DNA of 64,000 nucleotides from Methanobacterium aggregans (GTDB lineage Archaea; Methanobacteriota; Methanobacteria; Methanobacteriales; Methanobacteriaceae), in contig NZ_JAGGLN010000002.1 of assembly GCF_017874455.1 (NCBI RefSeq), positions 248,001 to 312,000 on the forward strand. Direction: 5' to 3'. The stretch's first letter is position 1; each line of letters begins with the position of its first letter. The notes below the pieces were generated by a model, which saw only the letters and a program-made list of their open reading frames with translations, ran no database searches and was not told the DNA's origin. Positions 1 to 9,605 of the stretch are shown piece after piece. The translations under genes and the position numbers were made by a program.

Positions 1-582
1 ACAATGGCCTGGAAGGAATCTAACTGTTTCACCAATACTGGGTATGTTTCCCTCGATTATGCCCTCAAATCCTCCAACCATACATATTCCAATGTCCATG
101 AATTCAAAGTCTGATTCTGGATCAAGTCTGTGGCACGGTCCCACCATGTGAACCGTTATGAGGCCGTTATCTTCACTTAAAATCTTTGCAAAGTGGGTGA
201 TTGGACATGCAAGTGGCCTGTACCTTACAACATCTCCTGCTTTGAGTTCTTTATGCGTGAAGGGGTAGAGAACTTCTCTGCAGGAACGTTCCCCTGGAAG
301 GGGATTTAATATGAAATCTGCTTCGTAGCCATCCAGAACACCTACAAATTTCTCTTCTTCAGGGATCACATTCTCTTCCTTGAGGATCTCCCTTATTTCA
401 CTTCTATTTTCATTGAATATTTCCTGGAGGAGGAATCTGCAGCTTTCAAGATTTACCTTGTTTTTCAAGAGGAAGTGTGCAAACTCCTCGCACCTTGCGT
501 ATCCACACACACCACAGTTGAAGCCAGGTAACAGTTTCAAAAGCCTTGAGCGTGGATCTGTGTTAGTTGAACTGTTGCTCAT
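1..582 (-). CDS. Fe-S cluster domain protein (3' end beyond window)
   Basis: Reading the minus strand from an ATG at 582 gives 194 codons with no stop before the window edge, so the C-terminus is missing. The start has a good site (AGGTGT, 4 nt upstream). Residues about 18-37 carry PGFNCGVCGYARCEEFA, and another Cys follows about 18 residues after that, the four-cysteine pattern of the 4Fe-4S domain found in RnfB-like and CO-dehydrogenase gamma-like proteins (PF04060 type). The rest is a globular region without membrane segments. It lies 47 nt downstream of the GTPase gene on the same strand and probably belongs to the comA operon. A role as electron donor or cluster carrier for the neighbouring ATPase/GTPase is inference; the exact family is not recognised. 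Confidence 0.8.
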   Translation of the reverse strand, partial: MSNSSTNTDPRSRLLKLLPGFNCGVCGYARCEEFAHFLLKNKVNLESCRFLLQEIFNENRSEIREILKEENVIPEEEKFVGVLDGYEADFILNPLPGERSCREVLYPFTHKELKAGDVVRYRPLACPITHFAKILSEDNGLITVHMVGPCHRLDPESDFEFMDIGICMVGGFEGIIEGNIPSIGETVRFLPGHC

Positions 583-629
583 AAATACACCTATAATACA
601 TAATAATCTGCTTTAAAATTTATTCGCCG

Positions 630-1331
630 TTATTCCCCTTCGTAACTCTGGAATCCATCAATTCTACGGAGTATTCCTCGGTGATATTTTTTGTTAACCT
701 TGGTTTCACCAACACAAAGTGTGCACACAGCAAGAGGTGCTGAATGTCTTAATTTTTCCTCGTCAAGGGCTACTTCTTTGGATTTTATCATTTCTTCAGC
801 CAGTTCAACACATCCCTGACCTGAAAGTCCATTTGCTTCTATTATTTTACATTTGGGGTTTACTTCAAGGACTCTTTCCCTGAATATTTCACGTTCAGCC
901 TGAGATATCATGTCACCCTTTGTTACGACTGCAATATCTGCAGTACTAAGAAATGGACCAACTTTAAGGGGAGTGTTGGGTCCACTGGTTGCGTCTATAA
1001 CACAGACACCAAGACAGTTCATTGTGTATGGGGCACATCTGTGGCAGAGCCCTGCTGTTTCAACAACAAGAAAATCTGATTCATTTTCCTCTGCCCAGCT
1101 TATCATGTCATCTATGTTGTAGATTGCATAGTGGTCTGGACACATGTCCATGGAAAGTCCCACCTTCGTTGGTACCCCAACTTTGGCAAATTTTTTATCA
1201 TCATCTGTGTACAGGCAGTCGATTTTAACCACAGACGATTTGAGATCCCTTTGTTTAAGATTTTTAAGGGCATGTATCAGTACAGCTGTCTTTCCAGAAC
1301 CTGGAGTTCCGGCAACAATTACCATCCTCAT
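630..1331 (-). CDS. P-loop GTPase, HypB/CobW/UreG-like metallochaperone type
   Basis: A 233-residue protein with an N-terminal Walker A loop (GTPGSGKT, residues 8-15), an ETAG switch-like motif near 92-95 and a TKGD base-recognition motif near 138, the layout of SIMIBI-class GTPases that load metals into enzymes. It is unusually cysteine-rich: MCPDHY, then CHRCAPY and CLGVC right after ETAG, and CTLC near the C-terminus. These could bind a metal or an Fe-S cluster. The ATG overlaps the stop of the upstream ABC ATPase gene (ATGA), so translation is coupled. Its place beside comA, the ABC ATPase and an Fe-S protein suggests cofactor or enzyme maturation in methanogenesis. The substrate is unknown. 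Confidence 0.8.
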   Translation of the reverse strand: MRMVIVAGTPGSGKTAVLIHALKNLKQRDLKSSVVKIDCLYTDDDKKFAKVGVPTKVGLSMDMCPDHYAIYNIDDMISWAEENESDFLVVETAGLCHRCAPYTMNCLGVCVIDATSGPNTPLKVGPFLSTADIAVVTKGDMISQAEREIFRERVLEVNPKCKIIEANGLSGQGCVELAEEMIKSKEVALDEEKLRHSAPLAVCTLCVGETKVNKKYHRGILRRIDGFQSYEGE

Positions 1332-2104
1332 AATTTCACATCTTCCATGTTTATATCTTCAATAACTTCTCCGTTACGCACCTTGTCCCTTAAACTGAGC
1401 ATGAGTTCATCGATCTTATTCAGTTTTTGAGATATGGCTTTTTCTGCAGGTGTTGTTCCTACAACATTCTGCATTCCCCCACTCTTCATGACTATACGTT
1501 TATCTGTCATCAAGGCAAGCACCGGGTCATGAGTTACAACCATGACTATCTTTCCATGCCCTGAGAGGACCTTAAGGGCGTCATGCTTTCTTATACCTGC
1601 ATTCTCTATTTCATCAATGAGTACAATTGGAGAATCACTGATAATTGCCACATCTGCCACCATTAAAGCTCTTGATTGACCTCCACTTAAAATTGTAAGG
1701 TCAAAATCCTTTTTTATGGGTTCTCCTGTGAGTGTGTTGGCCAATTTTATAACGGAATCCACACATTTGTCACTGGCACCCCTGCATTTAGCGTGAAGAT
1801 TTAAGAAATCACCAACAGACATGTCCGCAAGGAAATTCATGTTCTGGGACAGCTGTGCCACCATTTTTTTACGGGGATTAGTTCTGTCCTCGTAGCTGGG
1901 TTCCTCATCATTTACAAGGATTTTCCTGCGTGAAAATGTATCTTCCTGTGCGAGTTGTTCTATGTCACCTATGAGAGAACTTTTACCACTCCCTGTGGGA
2001 CCAACAACCCCAAATATTTCACCTTTTTTTATGATTACTTCTTCAACAGGTTCTTTGTTCCCCTGTTTGTCGTAGCCACCTATAACAGTTATTTTTTCTA
2101 TCAT
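1328..2104 (-). CDS. soluble ABC-type ATPase linked to comA
   Basis: A 258-residue single nucleotide-binding domain with Walker A GPTGSGKS (about 35-42), the ABC signature LSGGQ (about 139-143), Walker B IVLIDE and a switch His in VVTHD. No membrane segment is present and no permease gene is adjacent, so it is unlikely to be an ordinary transporter. Methanogens use soluble ABC proteins such as AtwA (component A2) in methyl-coenzyme M reductase activation, but AtwA has two ABC domains and about twice this length. The gene overlaps comA by ATGA upstream and the GTPase by ATGA downstream, so the three are translated in step. An energy-coupling or assembly role near coenzyme M is inference. Confidence 0.82.
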   Translation of the reverse strand: MIEKITVIGGYDKQGNKEPVEEVIIKKGEIFGVVGPTGSGKSSLIGDIEQLAQEDTFSRRKILVNDEEPSYEDRTNPRKKMVAQLSQNMNFLADMSVGDFLNLHAKCRGASDKCVDSVIKLANTLTGEPIKKDFDLTILSGGQSRALMVADVAIISDSPIVLIDEIENAGIRKHDALKVLSGHGKIVMVVTHDPVLALMTDKRIVMKSGGMQNVVGTTPAEKAISQKLNKIDELMLSLRDKVRNGEVIEDINMEDVKL

Positions 2105-2877
2105 TGCAGGTTCACCTTTCCCAAAGTGTCTCCCCTCAACCCCATTCTCATGGTTTCAAGTGCCGTTATTTCATCAGGTGGGATATTTCCAAGGTTCACA
2201 TTTGCTCCAAATTTCAGTATCATGTAAACTTGCTGATTTTTATGTGGAGCTTCCCAGATTATTTTGTTGATATCCGTTTTTTTCATGAATAATTCAACAT
2301 CGTCTTCTTTAACATTGCCATCACTGTCGTAGATACCTATTCCCTTTCCACCTTCCCTTGCTTCAATGAGGACTTTATCGGCACCTGCTTCTATGTCAAA
2401 ATTAACAAGATCGATCCGTTGATCAATGGTCATTTCACCATCTTTTCTTGGATCCTTCTTTCCAACCTCGGTTATTGTCATGAAGCCATTATCCTTCACT
2501 TCACGGATTATTCTTTCCCTTTCTTCAATGGATATGTCAATTGTGCCGTCAGATATTTCTATTGCCTCAAATCCAAGTTTCTGGGATTCATTTAAAAATT
2601 CTTCGAATTTATTTTGAATGTATGCAACTTCAAACAATGTCCCGCCAGGGTATGGTTTTACATCATGGGATAAGTACGTTTCAACTTTAGCTTTTATAAT
2701 GTCTCTTTCATGGACGGCTGAGGTTCCCCATCCAAATTTTGCAAGATCCACATAATCTCCAGATATTTGAAGCAGATCTTCAACAGCTCTTGGACCCATT
2801 CCTTTATCCAACATCATTGTAATGCCTTCTTCAGCATCTTTAACGTGAATCTGTGTGAGAAAATTAAATGCATTCAT
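2101..2877 (-). CDS. comA: phosphosulfolactate synthase ComA
   Basis: A 258-residue TIM-barrel protein of the ComA family (PF02679), which adds sulfite to phosphoenolpyruvate to give (2R)-phospho-3-sulfolactate, the first step of coenzyme M synthesis. Family-typical stretches are KFGWGTSAV near residue 48, PYPGGTLFE near 77, the acidic FEAIEISDGTI near 104-114 and ADKVLIEAREGG near 162-173. Length matches the archaeal enzyme. The start follows AAGGTGATGCA. It is the first gene of an operon with an ABC ATPase, a GTPase and an Fe-S protein. comB, comC and comDE are not in the window. Confidence 0.92.
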   Translation of the reverse strand: MNAFNFLTQIHVKDAEEGITMMLDKGMGPRAVEDLLQISGDYVDLAKFGWGTSAVHERDIIKAKVETYLSHDVKPYPGGTLFEVAYIQNKFEEFLNESQKLGFEAIEISDGTIDISIEERERIIREVKDNGFMTITEVGKKDPRKDGEMTIDQRIDLVNFDIEAGADKVLIEAREGGKGIGIYDSDGNVKEDDVELFMKKTDINKIIWEAPHKNQQVYMILKFGANVNLGNIPPDEITALETMRMGLRGDTLGKVNLQ

Positions 2878-3311
2878 TGCATCACCTTGTTTTTCTATAT
2901 AATTTCATGTGTTAGTTGTAGATCATATATAAACTATTTCAAATAAAATTTTAGAACTTAATAAGAATTGAATCTTTCGTTTTACTGTTTCAAATTATGA
3001 AGATCAAGATATAAAAATTGGGAATATTCAATATCCTAATAATTATTCAACATCGTAGTTAATAGAATAAATTGAAATCATCAAAAAATTTACTTAAATC
3101 AAAATTCTAGTTTAATTTAAGAGATCTACATGGGAAATTTGATATAATTAATAAATTTACGGAAATCATAATTAGTAACTTTTATGCGTTAGCAGCAAGT
3201 AATTCAAATATGGTAAATTAAATGAATATTGAATAGACTGGATCATTAGTATATCATCATCATAATTCATTGAATAAGAACACATCATGTAAAAATGTGA
3301 AGTGATTTTTT
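2878..3311. other. AT-rich divergent intergenic region
   Basis: About 430 bases between the start of comA (leftward) and the start of the pyruvate-kinase-C-like gene (rightward). It should hold the promoters of both. Several TATA-like stretches are present, but none could be assigned with confidence. No ORF with a ribosome site, RNA gene or repeat was seen. Confidence 0.5.
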
Positions 3312-3875
3312 ATGGAAAAAACTATTCATTACTTTGAAAATCCGGGCATAGAAAACACAGAAAAGCTCATAGAACTTGTTAAAGCTCGAAAAGAAGAATT
3401 AAGTATAAAGAACATTGTAATTGCATCTGCATCTGGAAGTTCAGGTGTTAAACTTGCAGAAATGATTGAGGATGCGAGTATCGTTAACGTGACTCACCAC
3501 GCAGGTTTTAAAGGTGGGGATGAAATTGAGATTGAAACCAAGTACGGCCTAGAACTCGAGAAGAGGGGTGTTGAAATTTATGCAGGATCCCATTCCCTCA
3601 GCGGTGTTGGAAGGGGAATATCCAACAAATTTGGTGGTGTTACACCAGTTGAAGTAGTGGCAGAAACTTTAAGGATGTTCTCTCAGGGTTTAAAGGTCTG
3701 TGTTGAAATAAGCATCATGGCTGCAGATGCAGGGCTTATACCAACAAATACTGAAGTTATAGCCATAGGGGGCACTGGAAAAGGAGTAGATACTGCTGTG
3801 GTGCTCAGTCCTGCACACATGAACAACTTCTTTGACCTTAGGATACATGAGATCATTGCAATGCCCAGACCATAA
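3312..3875 (+). CDS. stand-alone pyruvate kinase C-terminal-domain protein
   Basis: A 187-residue protein with the fold signature of the pyruvate kinase alpha/beta (C-terminal) domain: IKNIVIASASGSSGVKLAE near 33-52, IVNVTHHAGFKGG near 57-69, and the C-terminal IAIGGTGKGVDTAVVLSPA near 150-168. There is no catalytic TIM barrel, so it is not pyruvate kinase. Archaeal members such as Archaeoglobus AF_0103 are structurally known but have no established function. The ATG is preceded by GAAGTGAT. It lies between comA and ftsZ, a neighbourhood I recall as conserved in Methanobacteriales. A sensor or sugar/nucleotide-phosphate binding role is only a guess. Confidence 0.8.
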   Translation: MEKTIHYFENPGIENTEKLIELVKARKEELSIKNIVIASASGSSGVKLAEMIEDASIVNVTHHAGFKGGDEIEIETKYGLELEKRGVEIYAGSHSLSGVGRGISNKFGGVTPVEVVAETLRMFSQGLKVCVEISIMAADAGLIPTNTEVIAIGGTGKGVDTAVVLSPAHMNNFFDLRIHEIIAMPRP

Positions 3876-4041
3876 TTTGTGGGGTTATCTTTTCATCATG
3901 TTTCCAAGCAAAAGTTCAAAAATTAATCTAGAAAAACAAGTAAGTTCACAATGACGTCATAATGGAATGTTGGTGACATTTTGATGATAAAAGTCAAAAA
4001 TCAGTTCTGTGATAATAAATTATTGGTAAAAAAACCGTTGC

Positions 4042-4051
4042 TTTTAAATAT
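4042..4051 (+). promoter_or_regulatory. candidate TATA box for ftsZ
   Basis: The stretch TTTTAAATAT lies about 55-64 nt before the TTG start of ftsZ, which places transcription start near 4073, shortly before the GGGGGT ribosome site at 4094. Motif-based call only. Confidence 0.4.
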
Positions 4052-4105
4052 GAGTTGTTACAATAACACAATAAGTATTAGTAACATTAGCTGTGGGGGT
4101 ATGAA

Positions 4106-5254
4106 TTGAAATCTCTTATAAACAATACCATAAAAGAATCTGAAAAGAGAAGGGAAAGATCAGAAGTTGAAGCCCATCATGAATATGATGATAGCATCGA
4201 CAGCGATCTTAAAGAGATTATACAAAGAAGCCGGGCTAAAATCTATGTTATTGGAACTGGAGGGGCAGGGAATAACACAGTTTCAAGACTTAGTGAAATA
4301 GGAATAGCCGGAGCAGGAACTATTTCGGTAAATACCGACGCACAGGATCTTTTCTACTCAAAATCAGACCACAAAATACTCATTGGTCGGGACACATGCG
4401 GAGGTCTTGGAGCCGGCGGAGTGCCTGATGTAGGAGAACAAAGTGCTGAGGAAAGCGAAGAACAGATCAAAGCCAAACTCGAAGGTTCAGACATGGTCTT
4501 TGTAACCTGCGGTCTTGGTGGAGGAACAGGAACCGGTTCTGCACCAGTTATATCCAAACTGGCAAAGAAACTAGGGGCTCTTACAATAGCAGTTGCAACA
4601 ATGCCATTCAGTGCAGAAGGACTCAGAAGAAGAGAAAACGCTGAAAAGGGACTTGAAAAGCTCCAAAATGCTGCAGACACCGTAATAGTCATCCCAAACG
4701 ACAAGCTCCTTGAAGTAGCACCTAACCTGCCAATAAACAAGGCTTTCATGGTTGCAGATGAGATACTTGGAAGGGCTGTGAAGGGCATAACAGAACTCAT
4801 AACCAAACCTGGTTTAATCGGCCTGGACTTTGCAGATATAAGAAGCATCATGATGGGCTCAGGAATGGCAATGATAGGAATGGGCGAATCCGACTCAGGT
4901 GACAGGGCAATAGAATCTGTTCATGAAGCACTCAACAGTCCTCTTCTGGACCTGGACATATCCAATGCCAAAGGTGCACTCATTAACATATCTGGAAGCT
5001 CAGACCTGACACTGCACGAAGCAGAGAAGGTTGTGCAGATAGTTGCAGATGAACTGGATCCAGATGCAAACATAATCTGGGGTACACAGATACAGGAAGA
5101 CCTGCAGAACACAGTCAGAACAACCATAGTTGTGGCCGGAGTTAAATCACCACACATATTTGGAATGCCTGGCGAACGTGAGTATGTAGAAGAAAAAACG
5201 AAAGAAACTGTTCCAGAATCTTCACTAGAAGAATTCATTGATGGTGTTTTTTAA
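4106..5254 (+). CDS. ftsZ: cell division GTPase FtsZ
   Basis: A 382-residue FtsZ, the tubulin homologue that forms the division ring. Visible motifs are KIYVIGTGGAGNNTV (nucleotide-binding N-terminus, about 45-59), the tubulin signature GGGTGTG at 138-144, and the NVDTD-equivalent SVNTDAQDL near 74-82. The N-terminal extension of about 44 residues before the core is charged, as in other archaeal FtsZ. The start is TTG, chosen because GGGGGT lies 5-6 nt upstream and the nearby ATG (4101) hits a stop at once. It precedes the secE-nusG-ribosomal operon, as in Methanothermobacter. Some euryarchaea have a second FtsZ; none is seen here. Confidence 0.96.
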   Translation: MKSLINNTIKESEKRRERSEVEAHHEYDDSIDSDLKEIIQRSRAKIYVIGTGGAGNNTVSRLSEIGIAGAGTISVNTDAQDLFYSKSDHKILIGRDTCGGLGAGGVPDVGEQSAEESEEQIKAKLEGSDMVFVTCGLGGGTGTGSAPVISKLAKKLGALTIAVATMPFSAEGLRRRENAEKGLEKLQNAADTVIVIPNDKLLEVAPNLPINKAFMVADEILGRAVKGITELITKPGLIGLDFADIRSIMMGSGMAMIGMGESDSGDRAIESVHEALNSPLLDLDISNAKGALINISGSSDLTLHEAEKVVQIVADELDPDANIIWGTQIQEDLQNTVRTTIVVAGVKSPHIFGMPGEREYVEEKTKETVPESSLEEFIDGVF

Positions 5255-5408
5255 TCACAAAACCGTATTATTCATTAGTTGGTAGAGGACACCATCGATC
5301 ATCAGTACTCCATAAAATGTTTCTGTCTTCAGATTTTCAAGTCATGTTAGAATTTATAGGTTAATTTTATGGGTTTAGTTCATACCATCCACCCACAGGA
5401 TCAAAAGG

Positions 5409-5465
5409 TTTATAAATCCCTAAAGAGATAACCTATTTGTGATATTCTAGATTTTTTTATAAATA
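5409..5465 (+). promoter_or_regulatory. two candidate TATA boxes for the secE-nusG-rpl operon
   Basis: TTTATAAAT at 5409-5417, preceded by the purine-rich AAAAGG (BRE-like), and TTTATAAATA at 5456-5465. The second places the transcript start near 5485-5490, just before the AGCAGGT ribosome site of secE; the first would give a leader of about 65 nt. Two promoters would suit a highly expressed translation operon. Confidence 0.5.
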
Positions 5466-5501
5466 TCTCTTCTTTAAGCGTGTCAAAAAGCAGGTATTTC
5501 T

Positions 5502-5684
5502 ATGAGTTTAAGTAAAGAGTCAACAGTCAATTTTCTAAAATTATGTCAAAGAGTTCTGCATGTGTCTAAAAAGCCAGACAGAAGTGAATACTTAAATGTT
5601 GCCAAAATAACTGGCATTGGAGTTATAATAATAGGTGTTGTAGGATTTATAATCAGTATGATAGCTCAGCTTTTAGGCCAGTAA
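5502..5684 (+). CDS. secE: protein translocase subunit SecE/Sss1
   Basis: A 60-residue single-pass membrane protein, the gamma subunit of the SecYE translocon. It has the conserved amphipathic segment with RVLHVSKKPDRSEY (about 18-31) followed by one hydrophobic helix (about 38-58). Archaeal SecE is typically this short. The position immediately before nusG and the L11 operon is the standard arrangement. The start follows CAGGTATTTCT. Confidence 0.93.
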   Translation: MSLSKESTVNFLKLCQRVLHVSKKPDRSEYLNVAKITGIGVIIIGVVGFIISMIAQLLGQ

Positions 5685-5883
5685 GTGATTAATATCGATT
5701 TAAATCTATTAAAAGCAACTTTTAAAAAACTTTTAAAATAATTATCTATTTATAATAATTATTTGAATATATTATTTGTAATTAAAATCTAAATTTAAAA
5801 TTTCAACATAACCATAAAACAGCATTATCTAAAATTATTTAAATCTAGAAAGTAATATTGATTTAAGTCAGGTAAGTGATAAA

Positions 5884-6815
<932 letters not shown>

Positions 6816-7033
6816 ATCCTGATCTATTTCTATTTTTAAAATTCATTGGAATTAAAAATAAAGCACATGTTTTAAAATTTCATACTCACATTTATCACAG
6901 GGGATAAATATTACTAATTTATCCTGTCATCCATTCACAAATTCAATTTCATGGATATGGCATCATATCAGTGAACAAAATATATTATTCATTGTGAACT
7001 TTTCATTTGAAAGAGTTCATGGAGGAATATTTG

Positions 7034-7672
7034 ATGAAACAAGAGATATTGGAAGCGGTGAAGAAGGCTAAAGAAGACTCAAAGCCGAGGAACTTCACAC
7101 AATCCATTGATGTTGTTATAACCATCAAGGATTTAGACGTGAAAAAGCCAGAAAACCGTATAGATGAAGAAGTGTTTCTCCCAAATGGTCGTGGTAAAGA
7201 CGTTAAAATTGCCTTCATAGCTGAAGGTGAGTTAGCGCTTCAGGCCAAAAACGCAGGTGCAGACCTGGTTATAACCAAGGAAGAACTTCAAAAACTTGGT
7301 AAAAACCGTAAGGAAGCGAAAAAAATTGCAAACAAGCATGACTTTTTCGTTGCACAGGCAGATTTCATGCCCCTTGTGGGTAGATTCCTAGGACCTGTAT
7401 TAGGACCAAGGAAAAAAATGCCTAAACCTGTTCCTGCAACAGCCAAAGCCGAACCAATAATGGGAAAACTTAAAAGCACAGCAAAAGTTAGAATAAAAGA
7501 TCAACCAGTCATACAAGCAATTGTAGGCTCCCAAGATATGGATGATGAACTCATTGCAGAGAACATCGAAGCCGTGCTTGATATAATGGACAGAAAACTG
7601 GAGAAAGGAAGAAGCCAGATAAAGGCCATGTACGTTAAAACAACCATGGGCCCAGTAGCGAGGGTGGTCTAA
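7034..7672 (+). CDS. rpl1p: ribosomal protein L1 (uL1)
   Basis: 212 residues, the usual archaeal length, with the L1 core segment FVAQADFMPLVGRFLGPVLG and PRKKMPKPV in the middle. An upstream TTG at 7007 would add nine residues, but the ATG at 7034 has GGAGG at 7021-7025 with ideal spacing. In Methanococcus, L1 represses its own operon by binding its mRNA; whether this mRNA has that site cannot be judged here. The stop is followed directly by the ATG of L10. Confidence 0.95.
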   Translation: MKQEILEAVKKAKEDSKPRNFTQSIDVVITIKDLDVKKPENRIDEEVFLPNGRGKDVKIAFIAEGELALQAKNAGADLVITKEELQKLGKNRKEAKKIANKHDFFVAQADFMPLVGRFLGPVLGPRKKMPKPVPATAKAEPIMGKLKSTAKVRIKDQPVIQAIVGSQDMDDELIAENIEAVLDIMDRKLEKGRSQIKAMYVKTTMGPVARVV

Positions 7673-8677
7673 ATGCCTCATGTAGCTAGTTGGAAGAAGG
7701 AAGAGGTGGAAAGCCTCAAAGAACTCATAGAAAGCCATGATGTTGTGGGTATGGCTAACCTTTCAGACATACCAGCTCCTCAGCTTCAGAAGATGCGAAG
7801 AGCCTTGAAGGACAGTGCAGTTGTTAAGATGTCAAGGAAAACTCTAATGACCCTTGCACTCTCAGAGTCCAAAAAGGAAAACATAGCAGATCTTGGAGAA
7901 CACATGGATGGGCAGCCAGCCATGATCTTCACAGATATGAACCCCTTCAAGCTGTACAAGATACTTGAGGACAGTAAAACAGAAGCTCCTGCAAAACCTG
8001 GAAGCATTGCACCAGAAGACATAGTGGTGCCAAAGGGTGATACGGCCTTCAAACCTGGTCCAATACTTGGTGAGCTTCAGAAAGTGGGTATTCCTGCAAA
8101 GATCGATAAGGGCAAAATAGTTATAACCAGTGATAAAACAGTAGTTGCTGAGGGAGAGACTATCTCCAGGGAAATTGCAAGTATGTTAACCAGACTTGAA
8201 ATATTCCCAATGGAAGTTGGAATCGACCTTGTAGCTGCTTATGAAGATCAAACAGTTTACACATCGGACCTATTGACAATCGACGAAGAGAAAACAATAG
8301 CAGATGTACAGAAAGCCTTCACTCAGGCATTGAACCTGTCAGTGAACGCCGTGATATTCAACAAGGAGTCCGTACCAGTAATACTGCAGAATGCAAACAC
8401 CAAAGCAATGAACCTGGCACTGAATGCAGATATTTTAACATCCAAAACCAGGGACATGATACTTGCAAAAGCTTATGCACAGATGCTTGCACTTGCATCT
8501 GAAGTATCAGGCAAGGATACAGATGCAGTTGACGATGAACTTCGAGAAAAACTGAATTCACAGGCCACTGCAGCAGCCCCGAAGGATGATAAAAAACCCG
8601 AAGACGATGAAGAGGAAGAAGTTGAAGAAGAGAAAGAAGAGGATGCAGCAGCAGGTCTCGGAGCTCTATTCGGCTGA
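7673..8677 (+). CDS. rplP0: ribosomal protein L10/P0 (uL10), stalk base
   Basis: A 334-residue archaeal P0-type protein. The N-terminal part (VASWKKEEVESLKELI, about 3-18) binds rRNA with L11, the middle helical part docks L12 dimers, and the C-terminus is a Glu/Lys-rich linker ending in AAAGLGALFG, which contacts elongation factors. The same terminal decapeptide ends the neighbouring L12. It starts one base after the L1 stop. Confidence 0.96.
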   Translation: MPHVASWKKEEVESLKELIESHDVVGMANLSDIPAPQLQKMRRALKDSAVVKMSRKTLMTLALSESKKENIADLGEHMDGQPAMIFTDMNPFKLYKILEDSKTEAPAKPGSIAPEDIVVPKGDTAFKPGPILGELQKVGIPAKIDKGKIVITSDKTVVAEGETISREIASMLTRLEIFPMEVGIDLVAAYEDQTVYTSDLLTIDEEKTIADVQKAFTQALNLSVNAVIFNKESVPVILQNANTKAMNLALNADILTSKTRDMILAKAYAQMLALASEVSGKDTDAVDDELREKLNSQATAAAPKDDKKPEDDEEEEVEEEKEEDAAAGLGALFG

Positions 8678-8788
8678 TTTAACATTAAATTTCAACAACT
8701 TTAATAAAAATTTAAGGAAGTTAAAACTCAGGGTAAACACTCACGAGTTAAACAAATTTAACAATATTTAGAATTTGAGGTGAATCAA

Positions 8789-9088
8789 ATGGAATATATA
8801 TACGCAGCAATGTTATTGCACACAGCAGATCAGGAAATTAACGAAGAGAACGTTAAAAAGGTATTAGAAGCAGCAGGAACAGAAGCAGACGAAGCAAGGA
8901 TCAAAGCATTAATAGCAGCACTCGAAGATGTTGACATCGAAGAAGCTATAGCTAAAACAGCAGTAGCAGCCGCAGCACCTGCAGCAGCCGCAGCACCTGC
9001 AGCAGCTGAAGAAGAAGAGGAAGAAGAGGAAGAGGAAGAAGAGAAAGAAGAAGAAGCAGCAGCCGGTCTCGGCGCACTCTTCGGATAA
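8789..9088 (+). CDS. rpl12p: ribosomal protein L12 (P1-type stalk protein)
   Basis: 99 residues beginning MEYIYAAMLLH, the standard archaeal L12 start, then an Ala-rich hinge, a long run of glutamates and a terminal GLGALFG. I chose ATG 8789 over GTG 8780 because GAGGTGA at 8777-8783 is its ribosome site. It forms the flexible stalk on L10. Last gene of the operon, followed by a T-tract. Confidence 0.95.
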   Translation: MEYIYAAMLLHTADQEINEENVKKVLEAAGTEADEARIKALIAALEDVDIEEAIAKTAVAAAAPAAAAAPAAAEEEEEEEEEEEEKEEEAAAGLGALFG

Positions 9089-9101
9089 TCTCTTTCCCAC
9101 C

Positions 9102-9110
9102 TTTTTTTTT
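9102..9110 (+). terminator. T-tract terminator after L12
   Basis: Nine consecutive T residues 13 bases after the L12 stop. Archaeal termination usually needs only a T-rich tract, so this is a likely end for the secE-L12 transcript. Confidence 0.6.
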
Positions 9111-9605
9111 AATCGGAAATATTATATCAGACTATTTCATGTCGTTAAAAGTCCGGAATCTAATATATAAATATTGGATCTCCACTTGACTTTTTCATAT
9201 CTAGAATTTTAACTTATTTAGATATATTATTAAAAATATTGTATCAATCTTATTTTTAGAATTAATTTATTTTAGAATTAACTTTATAGAATCAATTTTC
9301 ACCATTTTAATTGAATCCTACTTTTAAAAATTTTAAAACTATTTAAACCATGCTTAGTCAAAATAGGATCAAGTTTAACATTAAAATTAAAATAAGTGTT
9401 GGTTATAATATCATAGTATAAATATTGAAAATTTATATTTAAAAAATTAAATTGAACTACAACTTTTGAATGAAAAAAACTCTTAAATACTCTTATTAAA
9501 TTAGTTTAAAGGTTAAAAAGAGTGCTAATTCAAATTTATGTAATTCATTGGATACAATTAAAAAAAAGTTAAGATAAATTTAAAAAACTTTTATTGATGA
9601 TTACT
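9111..9605. other. AT-rich intergenic region before alaS
   Basis: About 500 bases of very AT-rich sequence with many short oligo-A and oligo-T runs. No ORF with a ribosome site, RNA gene or clear hairpin was found. The alaS promoter must lie here; several TATA-like stretches (for example around 9480-9490) make it impossible to choose. Confidence 0.5.

Noticed and set aside
380..616. 78-residue plus-strand reading frame
   Set aside because: It is antisense to the Fe-S protein gene, which has the conserved cysteine motif and a good ribosome site.
4354..5238. Long minus-strand frames opposite ftsZ
   Set aside because: Serine/Pro-rich shadow translations of the ftsZ coding sequence with no family resemblance.
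8473..9100. Minus-strand Ser- and Phe/Cys-rich frames over L10 and L12
   Set aside because: Products of the Glu/Ala-rich codon runs read backwards.
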